Positions 10,517 to 21,204 of a stretch of DNA of 64,000 nt are shown here, one piece after another. Source of the stretch: Elymus sibiricus (taxonomy: Eukaryota > Streptophyta > Magnoliopsida > Poales > Poaceae); contig CM077668.1 in assembly GCA_039707655.1 (NCBI GenBank), positions 67,411,086 to 67,475,085 on the forward strand. The letters are read 5' to 3'. The position numbers were made by a program, and so were the translations under genes. A model generated the notes under the pieces. It was not told where the DNA came from. It was given only the letters and a program-made list of their open reading frames with translations, and did no database searches. How positions within the stretch are numbered: the stretch's first letter is position 1; each line of letters begins with the position of its first letter.

Positions 10517-12342
10517 CTACTCTATCTGGTAATGCACTGTGTGGTCCTTCCATATACCACTCTCCAGGTACTTCTCATATAAGCTAGCTTCTCCATCATA
10601 GTTCACTGAAAGAACTGCTGTGCTCCTTGTCCCATAGAGCCCCTTTGCAAAAACAGAAACATGTGAAAAAATGTAAACAAATATAGCATTGCAGTTTCGA
10701 TATAGGGTTCTGTACTAGAACATCTACGTGTTATTTTAGTGGCTAATAGGTAATTTTTCACATAATTCAACTCTGAATGTACTTGTAAACTGCAATTAAG
10801 GCAAAGATTTTATGCTCACTTTGTCAGTTTGCACCTCGATGAAGATGGAGCTCAGACCGTGCTCCCAGTTGGGATCACAACCGGTGTTTGGCAGCCTATC
10901 TTTATCAGCCCTCGTGGTGTCAGTCATTAGTTTGTCAGCTATATCCTTTGCTTCAACTTCATTATCACCATGCTTTCTTATAAACCCCCTGAAGTTTTTA
11001 CCCAGGCGAATTGCCTAAGAGCAATATATGCAATGATGGAAAATTGTCTGCACTGCATTCCTTGGGCAGATTCTTATAGCCTAAGACAGAGTGGCTTGCA
11101 ATCATGTGCTATCTACTCCTGTCTTGCTGCTTGTATATGTGGTGTTATTAATTGAGTTAAATGCACCGCCCTCTATAACTAGGGAAATACTCCCTCTGTA
11201 AAGAAATATAAGAGCGTATAGATCACTAAAATAGTGACCTAAACGCTCTTATATTTCTTTACGGAGGGAGTACTTGAAATGGCTTTCATGTTGCTTTCTC
11301 ACTCAAAAGTCTCCTCTAGGATTCTTAGTGCAGTACAAGTAAAATCAACAAAGGACACCTCATTGGACAGACATTCAACATTTCTAGCTTGCTACTGATG
11401 TTCTTCCAGTATTTTATCAAATAACAGCATCATGTGCACTTATATTTCTGTGGCACTCTGGGAGTTCTATCAATTTGTAAGGTGTCCATTGGACATGGAG
11501 TAGTTCTGTCACCTTCTGCCAAGGGCTGTCTAGCCTTGCATTGGACAACACATGGAGTCCTGGTGAGACGAGCTGAATCGTCGCAGGCTGCCCCTTTGGC
11601 CGGTTTGACACATAGACCATGACATTCCTGGTTAGATCAGCTAGTATAAGGTTGAATCCATTCTGCTCATCAGCTTCTTTTGCCACTTCAGTTGCAACCT
11701 CCAGTGGGCTCTTGTTGCCCTGTACAATACAGATTCTGTGGATCATGCTCATGCTCTCTATTTCATTCAACACACATCCTATGGATAATCCTGTGCATGC
11801 TTTTGTTTTTGAGGGGGCGATGGCAGTTTAGCAGTTGTAACAGGAGCAACTAAAAATATTTTAAAAGGTAAAGTTTTGGTTTCTAAAAATGGGAATGTAT
11901 GTCTTTGTCTTCATGTAAGCAATCTCTGTACAAATCACAATCAGAACTCAGAACAATGGAATAAACACTTGACAGATAGCGACTTTCAACACATAGAAAA
12001 TAATTCTGACAGGATAGCATAGTAGAAAACACCAACTGTGTTTGTAAAATAATTCTTATCATGCGCATATCTCCTACATTGACAACCACCAACTTGAGTT
12101 TTGATTTACCTGCAGGAACCTGAGGGGCAGGTCTCCCCTAGTGCGTGCGCTGGGCATCGCATCCGGCTCGAGCACATTGGTCAGGAAGGCAAGTCTGCCA
12201 TCTTTGGTGCTCTGCTCCCCATCCATGTTCCTCCGCCAAGTACATCCCTGCCACCAAGAATCTTCATTAAGCCCTCCCTCCACCATCCTACTGCCTTTGT
12301 AGGCCTGCAATTCTTGAAGAACAGCAGATGAACATATAACAT
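10517..12342 (-). pseudogene. TANGO2/NRDE-family gene with a disrupted first exon
   Basis: Transport and Golgi organization 2 (NRDE/DUF833) homolog. Exons on the minus strand: 12342-12110, 11719-11513 (69 codons), 11014-10820 (65 codons) and 10642-10517 (42 codons, stop 10519-10517); all introns are GT-AG. Exons 2-4 join in phase 0 without a stop and contain NGFNLILADL, VYVSNRPKG, VSPGLHVLSNARLDSPW and YGTRSTAVLSVNYDGEASLYE, all family hallmarks. Exon 1 starts at the first ATG after a TATA box and reads RPTKAVGWW...ILGGRDVLGGGTWMG. It lacks the NRDEFH motif that normally precedes RPTKA and has an apparent 5-base insertion (agcag) after TWMG that shifts the frame before TKDGRLAFLTNV. The normal Cys2 is replaced by Leu. 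It is probably a recent pseudogene; reinitiation downstream could still give an N-terminally altered protein. Confidence 0.85.
11190..11270. mobile_element. Stowaway MITE in a TANGO2-like intron
   Basis: An 81-bp element with ends ctccctctgtaaagaaat and atttctttacggagggag, flanked by TA on both sides (11188-11189 and 11271-11272). The interior is a near-perfect palindrome around gatcactaaaatagtgac. It lies in the intron between exons 2 and 3 of the TANGO2-like gene. Confidence 0.92.
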
Positions 12343-12400
12343 TGTAATTCTGCAACTAGAATTTCCAATGTGGCGGAGTGAAGAAAGTGAGCAGTGCCTT

Positions 12401-12412
12401 TGTATTTATAGG
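12401..12412 (-). promoter_or_regulatory. TATA box of the TANGO2-like gene
   Basis: The minus strand reads CCTATAAATACA, a strong plant TATA box, 59 nt before the first ATG (12342). A start site near 12375 would give a leader of about 33 nt. Its survival next to a damaged first exon suggests that the gene broke recently. Confidence 0.75.
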
Positions 12413-12743
12413 AAGAAGGCTGGAAGGGGAGAGAGAAGAGGAGCAGAGCCCACAGAGTGTCTTACATTATTGCCTGCAACCAGGTGCTCTGCAGTCTGTT
12501 ATTCTTCTGTCAGAGAGTTCCATCCTGTTCACTTACCAGTTTATTACCTGGCATCTCAGGTCCCGAGATACCCAAAACATTGCTAGAAAATGAATATCCC
12601 AAATTCGATGCGCCTACTGTATAAATTGACTAAGTATGAACTATAAGTAGAATACTCTAGCTGACCATTTGGGAGCACTCAGCATGTAAGAGCTAGCTTC
12701 TATTTCCACAACAACTTTTTTCCCAGGTGTTTTAACAATGCTG

Positions 12744-13650
12744 TTTTTTTCGCGAATACTCGAAGCATGCGTATCTTTCATTGATAAAAGAAGTTGACAC
12801 ATCACATGTCACAACCACAAGATGGTGTAAACATGGTACCCGGAGTAGAGAGACATGGGATGCTCGGTCCAAACATAATCTACAACAGCTTATTTAACTC
12901 CCTGGCCAACAACATAATCTACAACACATCATTAAACTACCCTGGCCAACAGAAACAGCCCAAACGGAAACGATATCCCAAATCTCGAAATCCAGAAAGG
13001 CCACGCTACGAGCAATCAAGAAGACTCCTTCATGAAGGGGAACAATGCCGTGACATCTTCATCATCCGATCTATGGAACTATAACTGGGGCTTCCCCTAG
13101 TGCTCGAATAGGAGCACGGAGAAAGACTGTGGTAGCTCCTCCAAGAAGTGGACGACACCCGCAATTGTCGCCGCTGCTAGCATCAACAAGCCGAGCAGGA
13201 ATTTCACCCTGGCCTATGTCCGAACACTCCCTAAGCCGTCGGGACAAGATCCAAAGATAGGGAATAGGTTGCAAGCTGGGACCGCCACTGTCGGAAGGGG
13301 AGCTACGCCCGCTGTCGAAGGGTGACAACAGGCGCCACCGGACGCGCGAGCATTGGATCTGGCGGAGGAGGGGCAAGGCAAGGGGTAGCGGTCGGGGTTC
13401 GAAAGGCCACGGCGAGGCGTAGAGAGCCAGCACACGGGATGCGATGGCAGCCAACAAGGTTGGCGAGCTGGGATATGGAGAGACGCCGATCATGACCAAC
13501 GAGGTTGGAGCCGCCAAAATGCCGACAAGCCAAGGAAGCTAGAAAGGACGCAGCTTCCGGAGCACGGAGGCTGGAGTCGTTATGGGAGAGAACGTCAACG
13601 AGCCATGGGCGCTGGAGAACGTCAACGAGTCAGGGGCCGGGTCGGGCGTC
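12744..13650 (-). mobile_element. GC-rich retroposon with poly(A) end and near-perfect target duplication
   Basis: On the minus strand the element ends ...tatcaatgaaagatacgcatgcttcgag...cgcgaaaaaaa. It is bounded by tttaacaatgctg (12731-12743) and tttaacatgctg (13651-13662), a target duplication with one base lost. The body is GC-rich near its 5' end and has no coherent reading frame. It is about 900 bp, probably a truncated or non-autonomous non-LTR element. Confidence 0.75.
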
Positions 13651-13662
13651 TTTAACATGCTG

Positions 13663-14086
13663 CTACATGGCACTGGCTGGATTACCCTCGACTCTTTGTC
13701 GAACAAAATTATACAATAATAATCGATACAAAAATGGCAACAGAGGAGAATGCAATGATCGAGCTATTACTTCGGTAACTAACCATTCCATGAGAGACAC
13801 AAATACATACATCATCCCGGTGTAGCAACCCCTCACAATGACTAAAAAGAGACGCACACTACATGCGTAGCCATAAACATCCCACCCAATGTTGACTGTG
13901 GCGCTTATTTTCATCTGAATAATAGCCATGAACATATCCAATGATCGACACAGCTATATAATAACTAAAACAATAATATGTCCATGAGTTGCCTGTGGCG
14001 CTCAATTTTTTTCCTCTTGTTTTCCCCAGGAGCTACATATTGAAGTGTTCGGCATGCAGAAATATGAATGTGGGCAGATGTATATA
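13663..14086. other. No gene seen
   Basis: AT-rich intergenic sequence following the retroposon. I found no exon, repeat or regulatory signal that I can support. Confidence 0.5.
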
Positions 14087-14167
14087 CTCCCTCCGTAAAC
14101 TAATATAAGAGCGTTTAGATCACTAAAATAGTGATCTAAATGCTCTTATATTAGTTTACAGAGGGAG
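14087..14167. mobile_element. Stowaway MITE
   Basis: An 81-bp element, ctccctccgtaaactaatat...atattagtttacagagggag, between TA (14085-14086) and TA (14168-14169). The inner palindrome (tagatcactaaaatagtgatcta) closely resembles that of the element at 11190, so the two belong to one family. Confidence 0.93.
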
Positions 14168-14835
14168 TATATATGATCGAGTGGAGCATATGCCTATATG
14201 CAAATCGTAGCATGAACACCATATAACTGAATGCATAAATAAGTTCAAAAGAATGTCATTGATCATATCTAGAATCTTACCGGCTCCTAGCTAGCTAGCA
14301 AGTTGGATAATAAAACATTGAAATTCGGCAAAGCCGTATCTTCCAGAAAGAAAGAATATATCGTAGCCTGAGAAGATTTGTGAAAGAAAAAGGAATTCTG
14401 CTTCAAGAAAAATCAGCGCAAAATGAATTTGGATATCCGGCCTGTTGACCCTTCCCAGATGCAAAATAAACAAGTGAAGCGAGCACCAAAAGTTTATGCC
14501 AACATATATATAGGAGCGTGCAATGATCGGCACAGCAACAGCACATACGCACAAACAGTAAGGTAGTGATGTACTGATCAAGATATCAGTTTTATTGCAG
14601 TATAACAGTCTATTCAATGAAAAGCACAAGCCTACTTTCATCAATATCTATACGAGTAGGCAACTAGGCGTAGCTAAATTGAGCATATTTAGCGAGCACG
14701 GTGGGTTAAGAACTACTTCCCGGTTACAAAAAGCACACCTCACTGCCTCATATATTAGGGGGGATACATTCATACTAGCTCTTGGCGGGCAGGTTCCAGA
14801 TTCGTTTCGCCGGCGACCAGGCACGTACGTGCACT
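14168..14835. other. No gene seen; 3' flank of the small gene at 14836
   Basis: No coding region could be supported. The part next to 14836 is presumably the 3' UTR of the minus-strand small gene. Confidence 0.45.
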
Positions 14836-15006
14836 TCAGGCGGCAGGCGCGCAGTCATAGTCATCATCATCGTCGTCGCCGTCCGACTCGGCCTTCCTGT
14901 GCCGCCCGCCGCACCAGGCGTCACACGGCGCGGCGGAGTAAACGGTATAGGCGGCAATGCCGCCGCCTTGGACTATGTGGCTCATGACCTTCGACGCCGG
15001 CGCCAT
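14836..15006 (-). CDS. Small acidic-tailed protein, 56 residues, family not recognised
   Basis: The minus-strand frame runs from ATG (15006-15004) to TGA (14838-14836). The protein starts MAPASKVMSHIVQGGG, continues IAAYTVYSAAPCDAWCGG, then a basic GRHRK, and ends with six consecutive Asp followed by YDCAPAA. It has no signal peptide or long membrane segment; three Cys lie at about 28, 32 and 52. Support for a real gene: a TATA box (15174-15168) lies about 160 nt upstream, a leader with CACC/CAAC repeats follows, and third codon positions are strongly GC-biased. I do not recognise a function. Alternatively it could be the first exon of a longer gene, but the stop lies inside the open exon. 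Confidence 0.6.
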   Translation of the reverse strand: MAPASKVMSHIVQGGGIAAYTVYSAAPCDAWCGGRHRKAESDGDDDDDDYDCAPAA

Positions 15007-15167
15007 GAGGAGCTAGCTCGAGTATGCAGGCGAATCACAAGCTTGAAGTCTAAGCGCAAGCAGCAGCTGCAAGCTAGCTAGCTGGTACTTGGCAGTGGTG
15101 TTGGTGGTGCTAATGCTAGCTGTGTTGGTGTCTGATATCTGCAGAGTATAGCCGCGTGTGGTGTGGG

Positions 15168-15174
15168 TTTTATA
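15168..15174 (-). promoter_or_regulatory. TATA box of the 56-codon gene
   Basis: The minus strand reads CCTATAAAACC. Initiation about 30 nt downstream (near 15140) would give a leader of about 134 nt, rich in CAC and CTAGCTAG motifs, before the ATG at 15006. Confidence 0.7.
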
Positions 15175-15180
15175 GGACGA

Positions 15181-15755
15181 CAGGATGTGTGGGGAAATGT
15201 GGCGGCACGCGGCCGGGAGCGCTGGGAGCGTGCGGCGGACATGCCGCTGCGTGCATGGCCATGGCGCGCCACGGGCGCGGCGCGGCACACTCAGCAGCCG
15301 GGGAGCCTCGCCGGCACAACCATGCCGCTGACAGGTGAGCGCCCGGGACCAGCGCGGTCTACATGCCAGTGGCTGCGGCGGCTCCGGTGCCGGGTGGCCC
15401 TGACCGCCGACGTGGAGGAAGGAATCGCGAGGAGGATGGAGGGCCAGCCCGGCAGCGAGCCAACGGGAGGTGGAAAAGGCTAGCTAGAAGCCTAGAACCG
15501 TAGACGCAGATCAGTAGACTAGTCCAGGGAGTCTTTATCAATGGCATCTCGCGTGATATTCGGTGCGGATATATATTCTGTCGCCTGCATGCGTTGCGTG
15601 TGCTTCTTCCGGCGATCAATGCTAATCACAGCACACACCAGCGGTACTATGAACAAAGACGATTAGGTAGATTGATGATCATGGTCGATCCGTTGTTGTT
15701 GCCGAATACGGCAGTGCCGCACGTAGTGCTGATTATTAATACTAGCAGGCAGAAG
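15181..15755. other. Upstream region of the small gene; no other gene seen
   Basis: GC-rich sequence up to about 15480 (likely proximal promoter of the minus-strand small gene), then mixed sequence up to the LTR border. ORFs in several frames here show no family resemblance. Confidence 0.45.
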
Positions 15756-16320
15756 TGTTAGAAGGAATAGAGAGGGATATTGGCGTAATGCTATGGATGT
15801 ATTATTGAGTCTCGAGGGGAGTATATAGTGAGTATAAGACTTGGAGGACAAGACGCCTTCTAGAGATAAGATGGAAACAATTCCTATCTAATTCAGAACA
15901 ATCTCTAAATACCAAATATATCTCTAACATCCTCCGCAGTCGTAGCGGCAGCGTTGCGAACAACAGGAGCGTCGGGAACGGTCAGACTGGAGAGAATAGC
16001 AGTCGACGGGCTGATATCCCCTCGCAGTCGCAGCGGGAGCGTCGTCGACGGTGTCGCGTCGCGGGCGCGTGGACTGTAGAGGAAGCCTTCGAGTGGCTCA
16101 AGCAAGGTGATAGCCCTTTATGCCGTTGTTGAGGTAGCCGAGAGCGTAGGGTGGTGTAGCCGTGCGAAGAACGTCGTGGTCGATGTCGAATCGGGGTGGC
16201 CGGTGTCGAGTAAGTCGCCGTGGAGCCGCGGGCACAAGGAGGCGCCGAGTTAGTCATGGGCGCAGTGGTGTCGAAGTAGTGGTGCGCCGGGAAGAAGACG
16301 GTGTTGACGAGGCGTCGCGC

Positions 16321-16497
16321 CGGGTTTGCCAAGCCCGGAGACACGTCGTGGACGAAGGCACGCGTCGGTGTTGTCAGCACCGGGCATGTGTAGATGGACG
16401 GAGTCGATGTAGACGAGGCGCCGCTCCAGGCTTGCCAGGCCCGGGGACACATCGTGGACGAAGGCACGCATCGGTGTTGCCTGCACCGGGCATGCGT
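16321..16497. repeat. Two ~106-bp tandem copies inside the retrotransposon
   Basis: The sequence around ggacacatcgtggacgaagg, tcggtgttg and caccgggcatg occurs twice with a period of about 106 bp (about 16321-16391 and 16427-16497). A second, looser array with ctacggcccgaaggggcgac and a period of about 98 bp lies at about 16939-17230. Confidence 0.65.
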
Positions 16498-18046
16498 AGA
16501 CAGGGACCTGCACGAGCTGTACGCCATGTCGAGGGGGCTAGCAGAGAAGGACTTGATGACGGTTGCGGCGCCAGTCGACGTGGGGTAGGTGCTGATGTCG
16601 ACCGCGGTTGTTGGAGTAGATGAAGTGGTCGGGGAAGATGACGGCGACGCTGGCGATGAGCTGGTGCTGGACGAAGACGAAGGGGGTGGACAGGCGGCGC
16701 GGCTCGGGTAAGCGAGCGGCAGCGGCGCTGAGGAAGAAGAGCGGCGGCAGCGGCCTGAGGAGGCAGCGGCGGCGGCTTGGTTAGAAGCGCGGCGGCGATG
16801 CTCAAAGTAGGCGAGGAAGAACCCAACAGCGGGACGAAGACCGGCGCGCATGGTGGCGTTCCCGCGCCCATGAAGGCGGCGCGGCGCATACCACGTAGAA
16901 GTCGACGCGCGGGGACGGCAGAGTGGACTGCGCGCCACGGTACTACGGCCCGAAGGGGCGACGCAGCGACAGCGTGCCGGTAGGAGCGACGGCGGGGAAG
17001 ACCTCGGGGCGACGGCGTGGACCACGTGCCGCTGCGCTACGGCCCGAAGGGGCGACGTAGCGGCAGTGCGCGGGTCGGTACAGCCGCGGGGACAGCCTCG
17101 GGGCGGTGGCGTAGACCGCCTGTCGCGGCGTTAGGCTCGAAGGGGCAACACAGCGACGACGTGCGGGTCGGTGTAGCCACGAGGAGAACCATGGAGCGAG
17201 GCGGCGCTACGGCCCGATGGGACGACGTAGCGGCAGCCCGCCCGTTGCTCGATCGATGAAGAGGCGCGCTATAACCAGAGACAGTCTTCACGGAATCCTG
17301 TGAGACGCGCACAAGCGGCTGAGCAGACCAATCGTGCGGCGATGACGAAGTGGATCGCGTGCTCTCGGATGATCAATCAGATCACTCGCGGGTTGAACTA
17401 GCTGCTCGGCATACGTTGTGCAGCCCTAGTGTCACGTACCAAGCTAGGTACAACCACGTGCACCACAAACAGTGGCCACCACGGGCCATGCGGGATGCAT
17501 GCATGGGCGACCAAAGCCAGCACGCTGCACTCGCTGGACGCGGAGAGCCGTGGGCCGCGGTGCGCAACAGCTCGCCCATCACAGTAGTGTTGCCGGCGTG
17601 AAGTCCGGGTGATGCGGCCAGCCAAGCAGGATGGTGGCAGGGGCGGTGGAGGATTCCGATCAGAACAGGACGACGATGCCCGACGAAGTACGACGGATGG
17701 ACGCGTGGACGACGGCCGTTACGGGCCGCCCTGTGCCGCGCGAGGTTGCCGTGTCGGAGCAGGGCCGTGTAGTCGACGCCGAAGTCGAAGTAGAGGCGCG
17801 CGAGGGTCAATGGGCGGCGGCGGGTGACGCAAACCGATTTTAGATCGAAAACCAAAAGGAAAACGCCGATCAATGTGACCGGCGAGAGAGAGAAAAACCC
17901 AGATCAAAGGATCGAGAAAAAAACTCTCTAGGGCAGCCGGTCAACACGACCGGCGGAAGAACCCTAGGTACGGGTGGCGCGGCCCCCGGTGACGATCATG
18001 GAGACCGACCGCCCCGGGGGCGGCAGCTAGGGTTTTGGATCGGTTA

Positions 18047-18057
18047 GGCTGATACCA
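18047..18057 (-). other. tRNA primer-binding site of the LTR retrotransposon
   Basis: The minus strand reads TGGTATCAGCC immediately after the 5' LTR. It matches the 3' end complement of initiator methionine tRNA, the usual primer of plant LTR retrotransposons. Confidence 0.8.
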
Positions 18058-18136
18058 TGTTAGAAAGAATAGAGAGGGATATTGGCGTAATGCGATGGAT
18101 GTATTATTGAGCCTCGAGAGCGAGTATATATTGAGT

Positions 18137-18493
18137 ACGAACTCTATTGAGGAAATGACTTCGCTCACTGAAGACCAAGCAGCAGCCATTCTAGATGAAA
18201 GGACACAAGCCTCATTTTCTAAAGAAAGGGTAAGGGATCTCTTTTCTGCAACGGAAAAAAATAAGCTCACACGTGAAAGAAAAACCAAAGACCGGGTTGT
18301 GGGATGTCTTTTGATATTCTAAACTAAGAAAAACGCAATTGGATCTCTCTTTAGATTCGAGATGTATTGATCGAGACGTACATTTCTTGTTTCCAGAAGA
18401 TCTCAGATGGTTTCTGAAGCTTCCATGATCTTGTAAACTCGTAAGCTACCGAGGGTAGGGATAATCGTCCAGGTCTTATTTAAAAAAAAAGCC
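18137..18493 (+). mobile_element. Poly(A)-tailed insert carrying a coding fragment inside an LTR
   Basis: About 355 bp present in the LTR at 18058 but absent from its partner at 15756. The insert ends with nine A residues (18482-18490); a short cgaa on each side may be the target duplication. It reads an open frame with EDQAAAILDERTQASF and FSATEKNKLTRERKTKDR before a stop near 18321. The poly(A) end and lack of introns suggest a retroposed piece of a cellular mRNA. I do not recognise the source protein. Confidence 0.6.
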
Positions 18494-18814
18494 GAAGACT
18501 TGAAGGACAATACGCCTCCTAAAAATAAGATGAAAACAATTCCTATCTATTTCTGGACAATCTCTAAATACCAAATATATCTCTAACAGGAAGGTGCGGC
18601 GTCCCGCGCGTGCATGTATGTTGTTTTTTATCTTAAGATGAGAAAAAATAAATGAAAATGGGTTTGAGATCGAGCTGGTTGTAGTGATTTGTATAGAGGA
18701 AGCCTTTTCATACAAACTCTAATCCTTTGATCACTGCGTACCGTTATTAGATTTGACTACAGAAGATCAATTGTGAAGTGTTATACCACACCGTTCACAT
18801 AGGGGGCGTCTCCT

Positions 18815-19018
18815 TTATCTGCATATCTGAAAGCTTGTACGGCTTCCCAGTGATCGGGGAAAGAGAACCACTTTTTCCTCACGCATCTTGTGGATGATTG
18901 GCTGAACCTTTGTGTCAAGGGATCTTTGGTTTATAGCAGCGATTATTGCTTCAGGAGAGAGGCTGGACAATGAATGGATAGTGCCACATGGCACATAGTC
19001 TTGTGTAGAGCTGCGCAT
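18815..19018 (-). CDS. Possible 67-residue protein with an upstream TATA box; not recognised
   Basis: The minus-strand frame begins MRSSTQDYVPCGTIHS, contains SPEAIIAAINQRSLD and REEKVVLFPRSLGS, and ends SFQICR. A TATA box (CTATATATAG, about 19077-19068) lies about 50 nt before this ATG. An earlier ATG at 19060 in the same frame is followed by a TAA. The composition is protein-like, without low complexity, but I know no matching family. It may be a captured gene fragment, since transposons surround it. Confidence 0.3.
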   Translation of the reverse strand: MRSSTQDYVPCGTIHSLSSLSPEAIIAAINQRSLDTKVQPIIHKMREEKVVLFPRSLGSRTSFQICR

Positions 19019-19694
19019 CACCCTGAACACATCTTAGAAAAAGTTGTTGCCGGGATTCATTGTAGCACTATATATAGGGGAAATCAATCGATAGTGAGTG
19101 TTTTAGTAAGGCAAGTAGTTCAAAGGAAACTTTAGTATTGATTAGGAGAGTGTACTAATTTACAATCTAGACTTGTATAAAACTTGATCTAAAAGTTGTT
19201 CATTTTGTTCTATATGTCTTTCTTCTGTCACAAGATGGCAAAGTTTAGAATAAACAGCAGAAAGAATCATTTTAAATAGGGAATAGTTAAATTTGGTGTA
19301 TAGAGCTTGAATATGCACGAGAGGATTATGTTGAGTTGAAAACAATTCATTGTAGCATTCATGGACTGCTTTATGCCAAAATTTATTGTGTATGTAGGCC
19401 TAGCCCACTGGGCCATGGAAAGCTAAGTTGGTTTACTTGGGTATCCTCAGGTTGAACATGCAGAAAACTTTAGCATTTACTAGTAATCGTGCACGTGCAA
19501 TGCACGTGTCGACCAAATTAAACATTGTTCTAAAAAAAATAAAAATAAACATAACAATAAAAATTAATAAGTTTATAAATTCTCATGCAATGTGATAATA
19601 CACAATTTGTTTATAACCTACCAACATGTGGTGTCTTTTACAAGAACAGAGTTTGTATCATGTGTGTTGTAGATAAATTACTACTTTAGTTATC

Positions 19695-19725
19695 TAAACG
19701 CTCTTATATTTCTTTACAGAGGGAG
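19695..19725. mobile_element. Right half of a Stowaway MITE
   Basis: The bases ctaaacgctcttatatttct followed by ttacagagggag match the right arm of the 81-bp Stowaways in this window. No left arm is present, so it is a truncated copy. Confidence 0.75.
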
Positions 19726-20598
19726 TGCATAATTAGTTTTGGCTAGGGCTACTTCGATTCAAAGGTGTTTTACAAGATTATTATCGGAGGATGTAGATCC
19801 ATAGATCGTTTGATATTTGAAACTGCCACATGTATGGCATCATGGGGTCCGATCTTAGTACGATTGGTGATCCGTTGCTGCCCTGCAATTTGCTCCAGCT
19901 TGTGAATGGTTTGATAAATCGGACGAAACATGTCAGTATGGGTAGCGTCATTCTTTGAACTTTTTTCTAAGGAATTGTCTGAACTCTGTTTTGGAGAAAA
20001 AATAGCTCATATTTACAGTTCCTTTGCTTATTCCATGGTGTCATACACTCTATGATGCCAGCTATCTCTGCAATCCAGTCAATTTCAAACGATTGAGAAA
20101 AAGCGTGATGAGAATCATGCTACAGTTTTCAGTTCACTTGTGGTATTGTAGCCTTCATCGTCCCTAACTTTATGAGAAGTGGAAGTCTTGAATAAGCTGA
20201 AGGAACCCAGGGCTTTCGTCCATTGCTGCAACGACAAAAGCTCGATGGGTAAGTGGTCGGATGATGAAGGATAAGTGGTCGGATGATGATTAAGGCTCGA
20301 TGGTTTTTTTCTTCTAAAGTATTTTTAAAGGGTAAATAAGAGAAATCATTTATCCTATGTCCAAGATGTCAACAATATTGCAACTCTAAAGCAACAACAT
20401 TCAGGTGGGCTCTGATTTGCATTTGGCTAAATGTTTACCCCATAGTACTTCCCCTTTAGGCGGGTACTAACATTGATTATGTAATTTCCTCAAGATAACA
20501 GAACATTACTCAGTAATTTAATACGTCATCACATTTTTTTTAGCTGTTAGAGCACCCACAGGAGGAAAAGCTTTTAAAATGGTGGGCATTCACTTGTA

Positions 20599-20853
20599 CT
20601 CCCTCCGTTCCATAATGTAGTGCATATAGATTGTTTGAACAGTCAAACTTTGTAAACTTTGACCAAGTTTATAGAGAACCATTTATAACTACAATACTAA
20701 ATGTATAAAATATGAAACTACTTTTTATAATTAATCTAATGATATATGCTTGACATTCTAGATGTAAATGCTTTTCTCCAAAAACTTGGTCAAAGTTTGT
20801 GAGGTTTGACTTTTCAAAAAATCTAGATGCACTACATTATGGAATGGAGGGAG
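20599..20853. mobile_element. 255-bp Stowaway-type MITE
   Basis: The ends ctccctccgttccataatgt and acattatggaatggagggag are inverted repeats flanked by TA (20597-20598 and 20854-20855). Inner inverted segments containing gtcaaactttg and caaagtttg are typical of the longer Triticeae Stowaway families. Confidence 0.92.
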
Positions 20854-21204
20854 TAGTTTTTTTTCATGCAGATAGGCCTTCCAACTTTCCAAGATTCTTA
20901 CTCTGGATTAATTACACAAGATACAGAAGTAGAGTCATGTTGCTGGTCTATTGAGCATAAAATTAAACTTTGTATAAAAGCAGGGTTGTTAAGCCTATTC
21001 TCTACAAGATTACCTTCGTAGAACTATTACACACGATCGAATTTTACACGGTACAATGGTGTCTAATTTCAAGCATATTGAAGTACATTTACAGAGTTTC
21101 TTTTAGTGAATATAGTGACACCGTTGTTTGGTTTCAAGTGTCGGAGGCAAAATAAGAAAGAACTGAGTAACAATGCATATAATCTCTCACCTGAGCAGCC
21201 ATCA

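Larger units (their letters stand above)
15756..18588 (-). mobile_element. Non-autonomous LTR retrotransposon, minus orientation
   Basis: The LTRs at 15756-15929 (174 bp) and 18058-18588 share the sequence tgttagaa(g/a)gaatagagagg...ccaaatatatctctaaca with TG...CA ends; the second LTR is enlarged by an insert. Next to it, 18047-18057 reads on the minus strand TGGTATCAGCC, a primer-binding site for initiator Met-tRNA, which fixes the orientation. The flanks agaag (15751-15755) and ggaag (18589-18593) are a target duplication with one mismatch. The 2.1-kb interior is GC-rich, with no gag-pol frame; the 347-codon minus-strand ORF is low-complexity. It resembles a small LARD-type or derivative copia element. 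Confidence 0.85.
18594..20598. other. Mostly unassigned AT-rich intergenic sequence
   Basis: Apart from the small frame at 18815 and the half MITE at 19695, nothing here is supportable as a gene. At about 19485 a gcacgtgcaatgcacgtg palindrome resembles the termini of a DNA transposon family. A tandem tggtcggatgatgaaggataag/tggtcggatgatgattaag pair lies near 20252-20293. Confidence 0.4.

Noticed and set aside
13071..13533. 148-codon minus-strand ORF
   Set aside because: It is part of the retroposon at 12744-13650 and has no domain.
15982..17025. 347-codon minus-strand ORF
   Set aside because: It lies inside the LTR retrotransposon interior, overlaps tandem repeats and translates to Ser/Ala/Pro/Arg-rich sequence with no domain.
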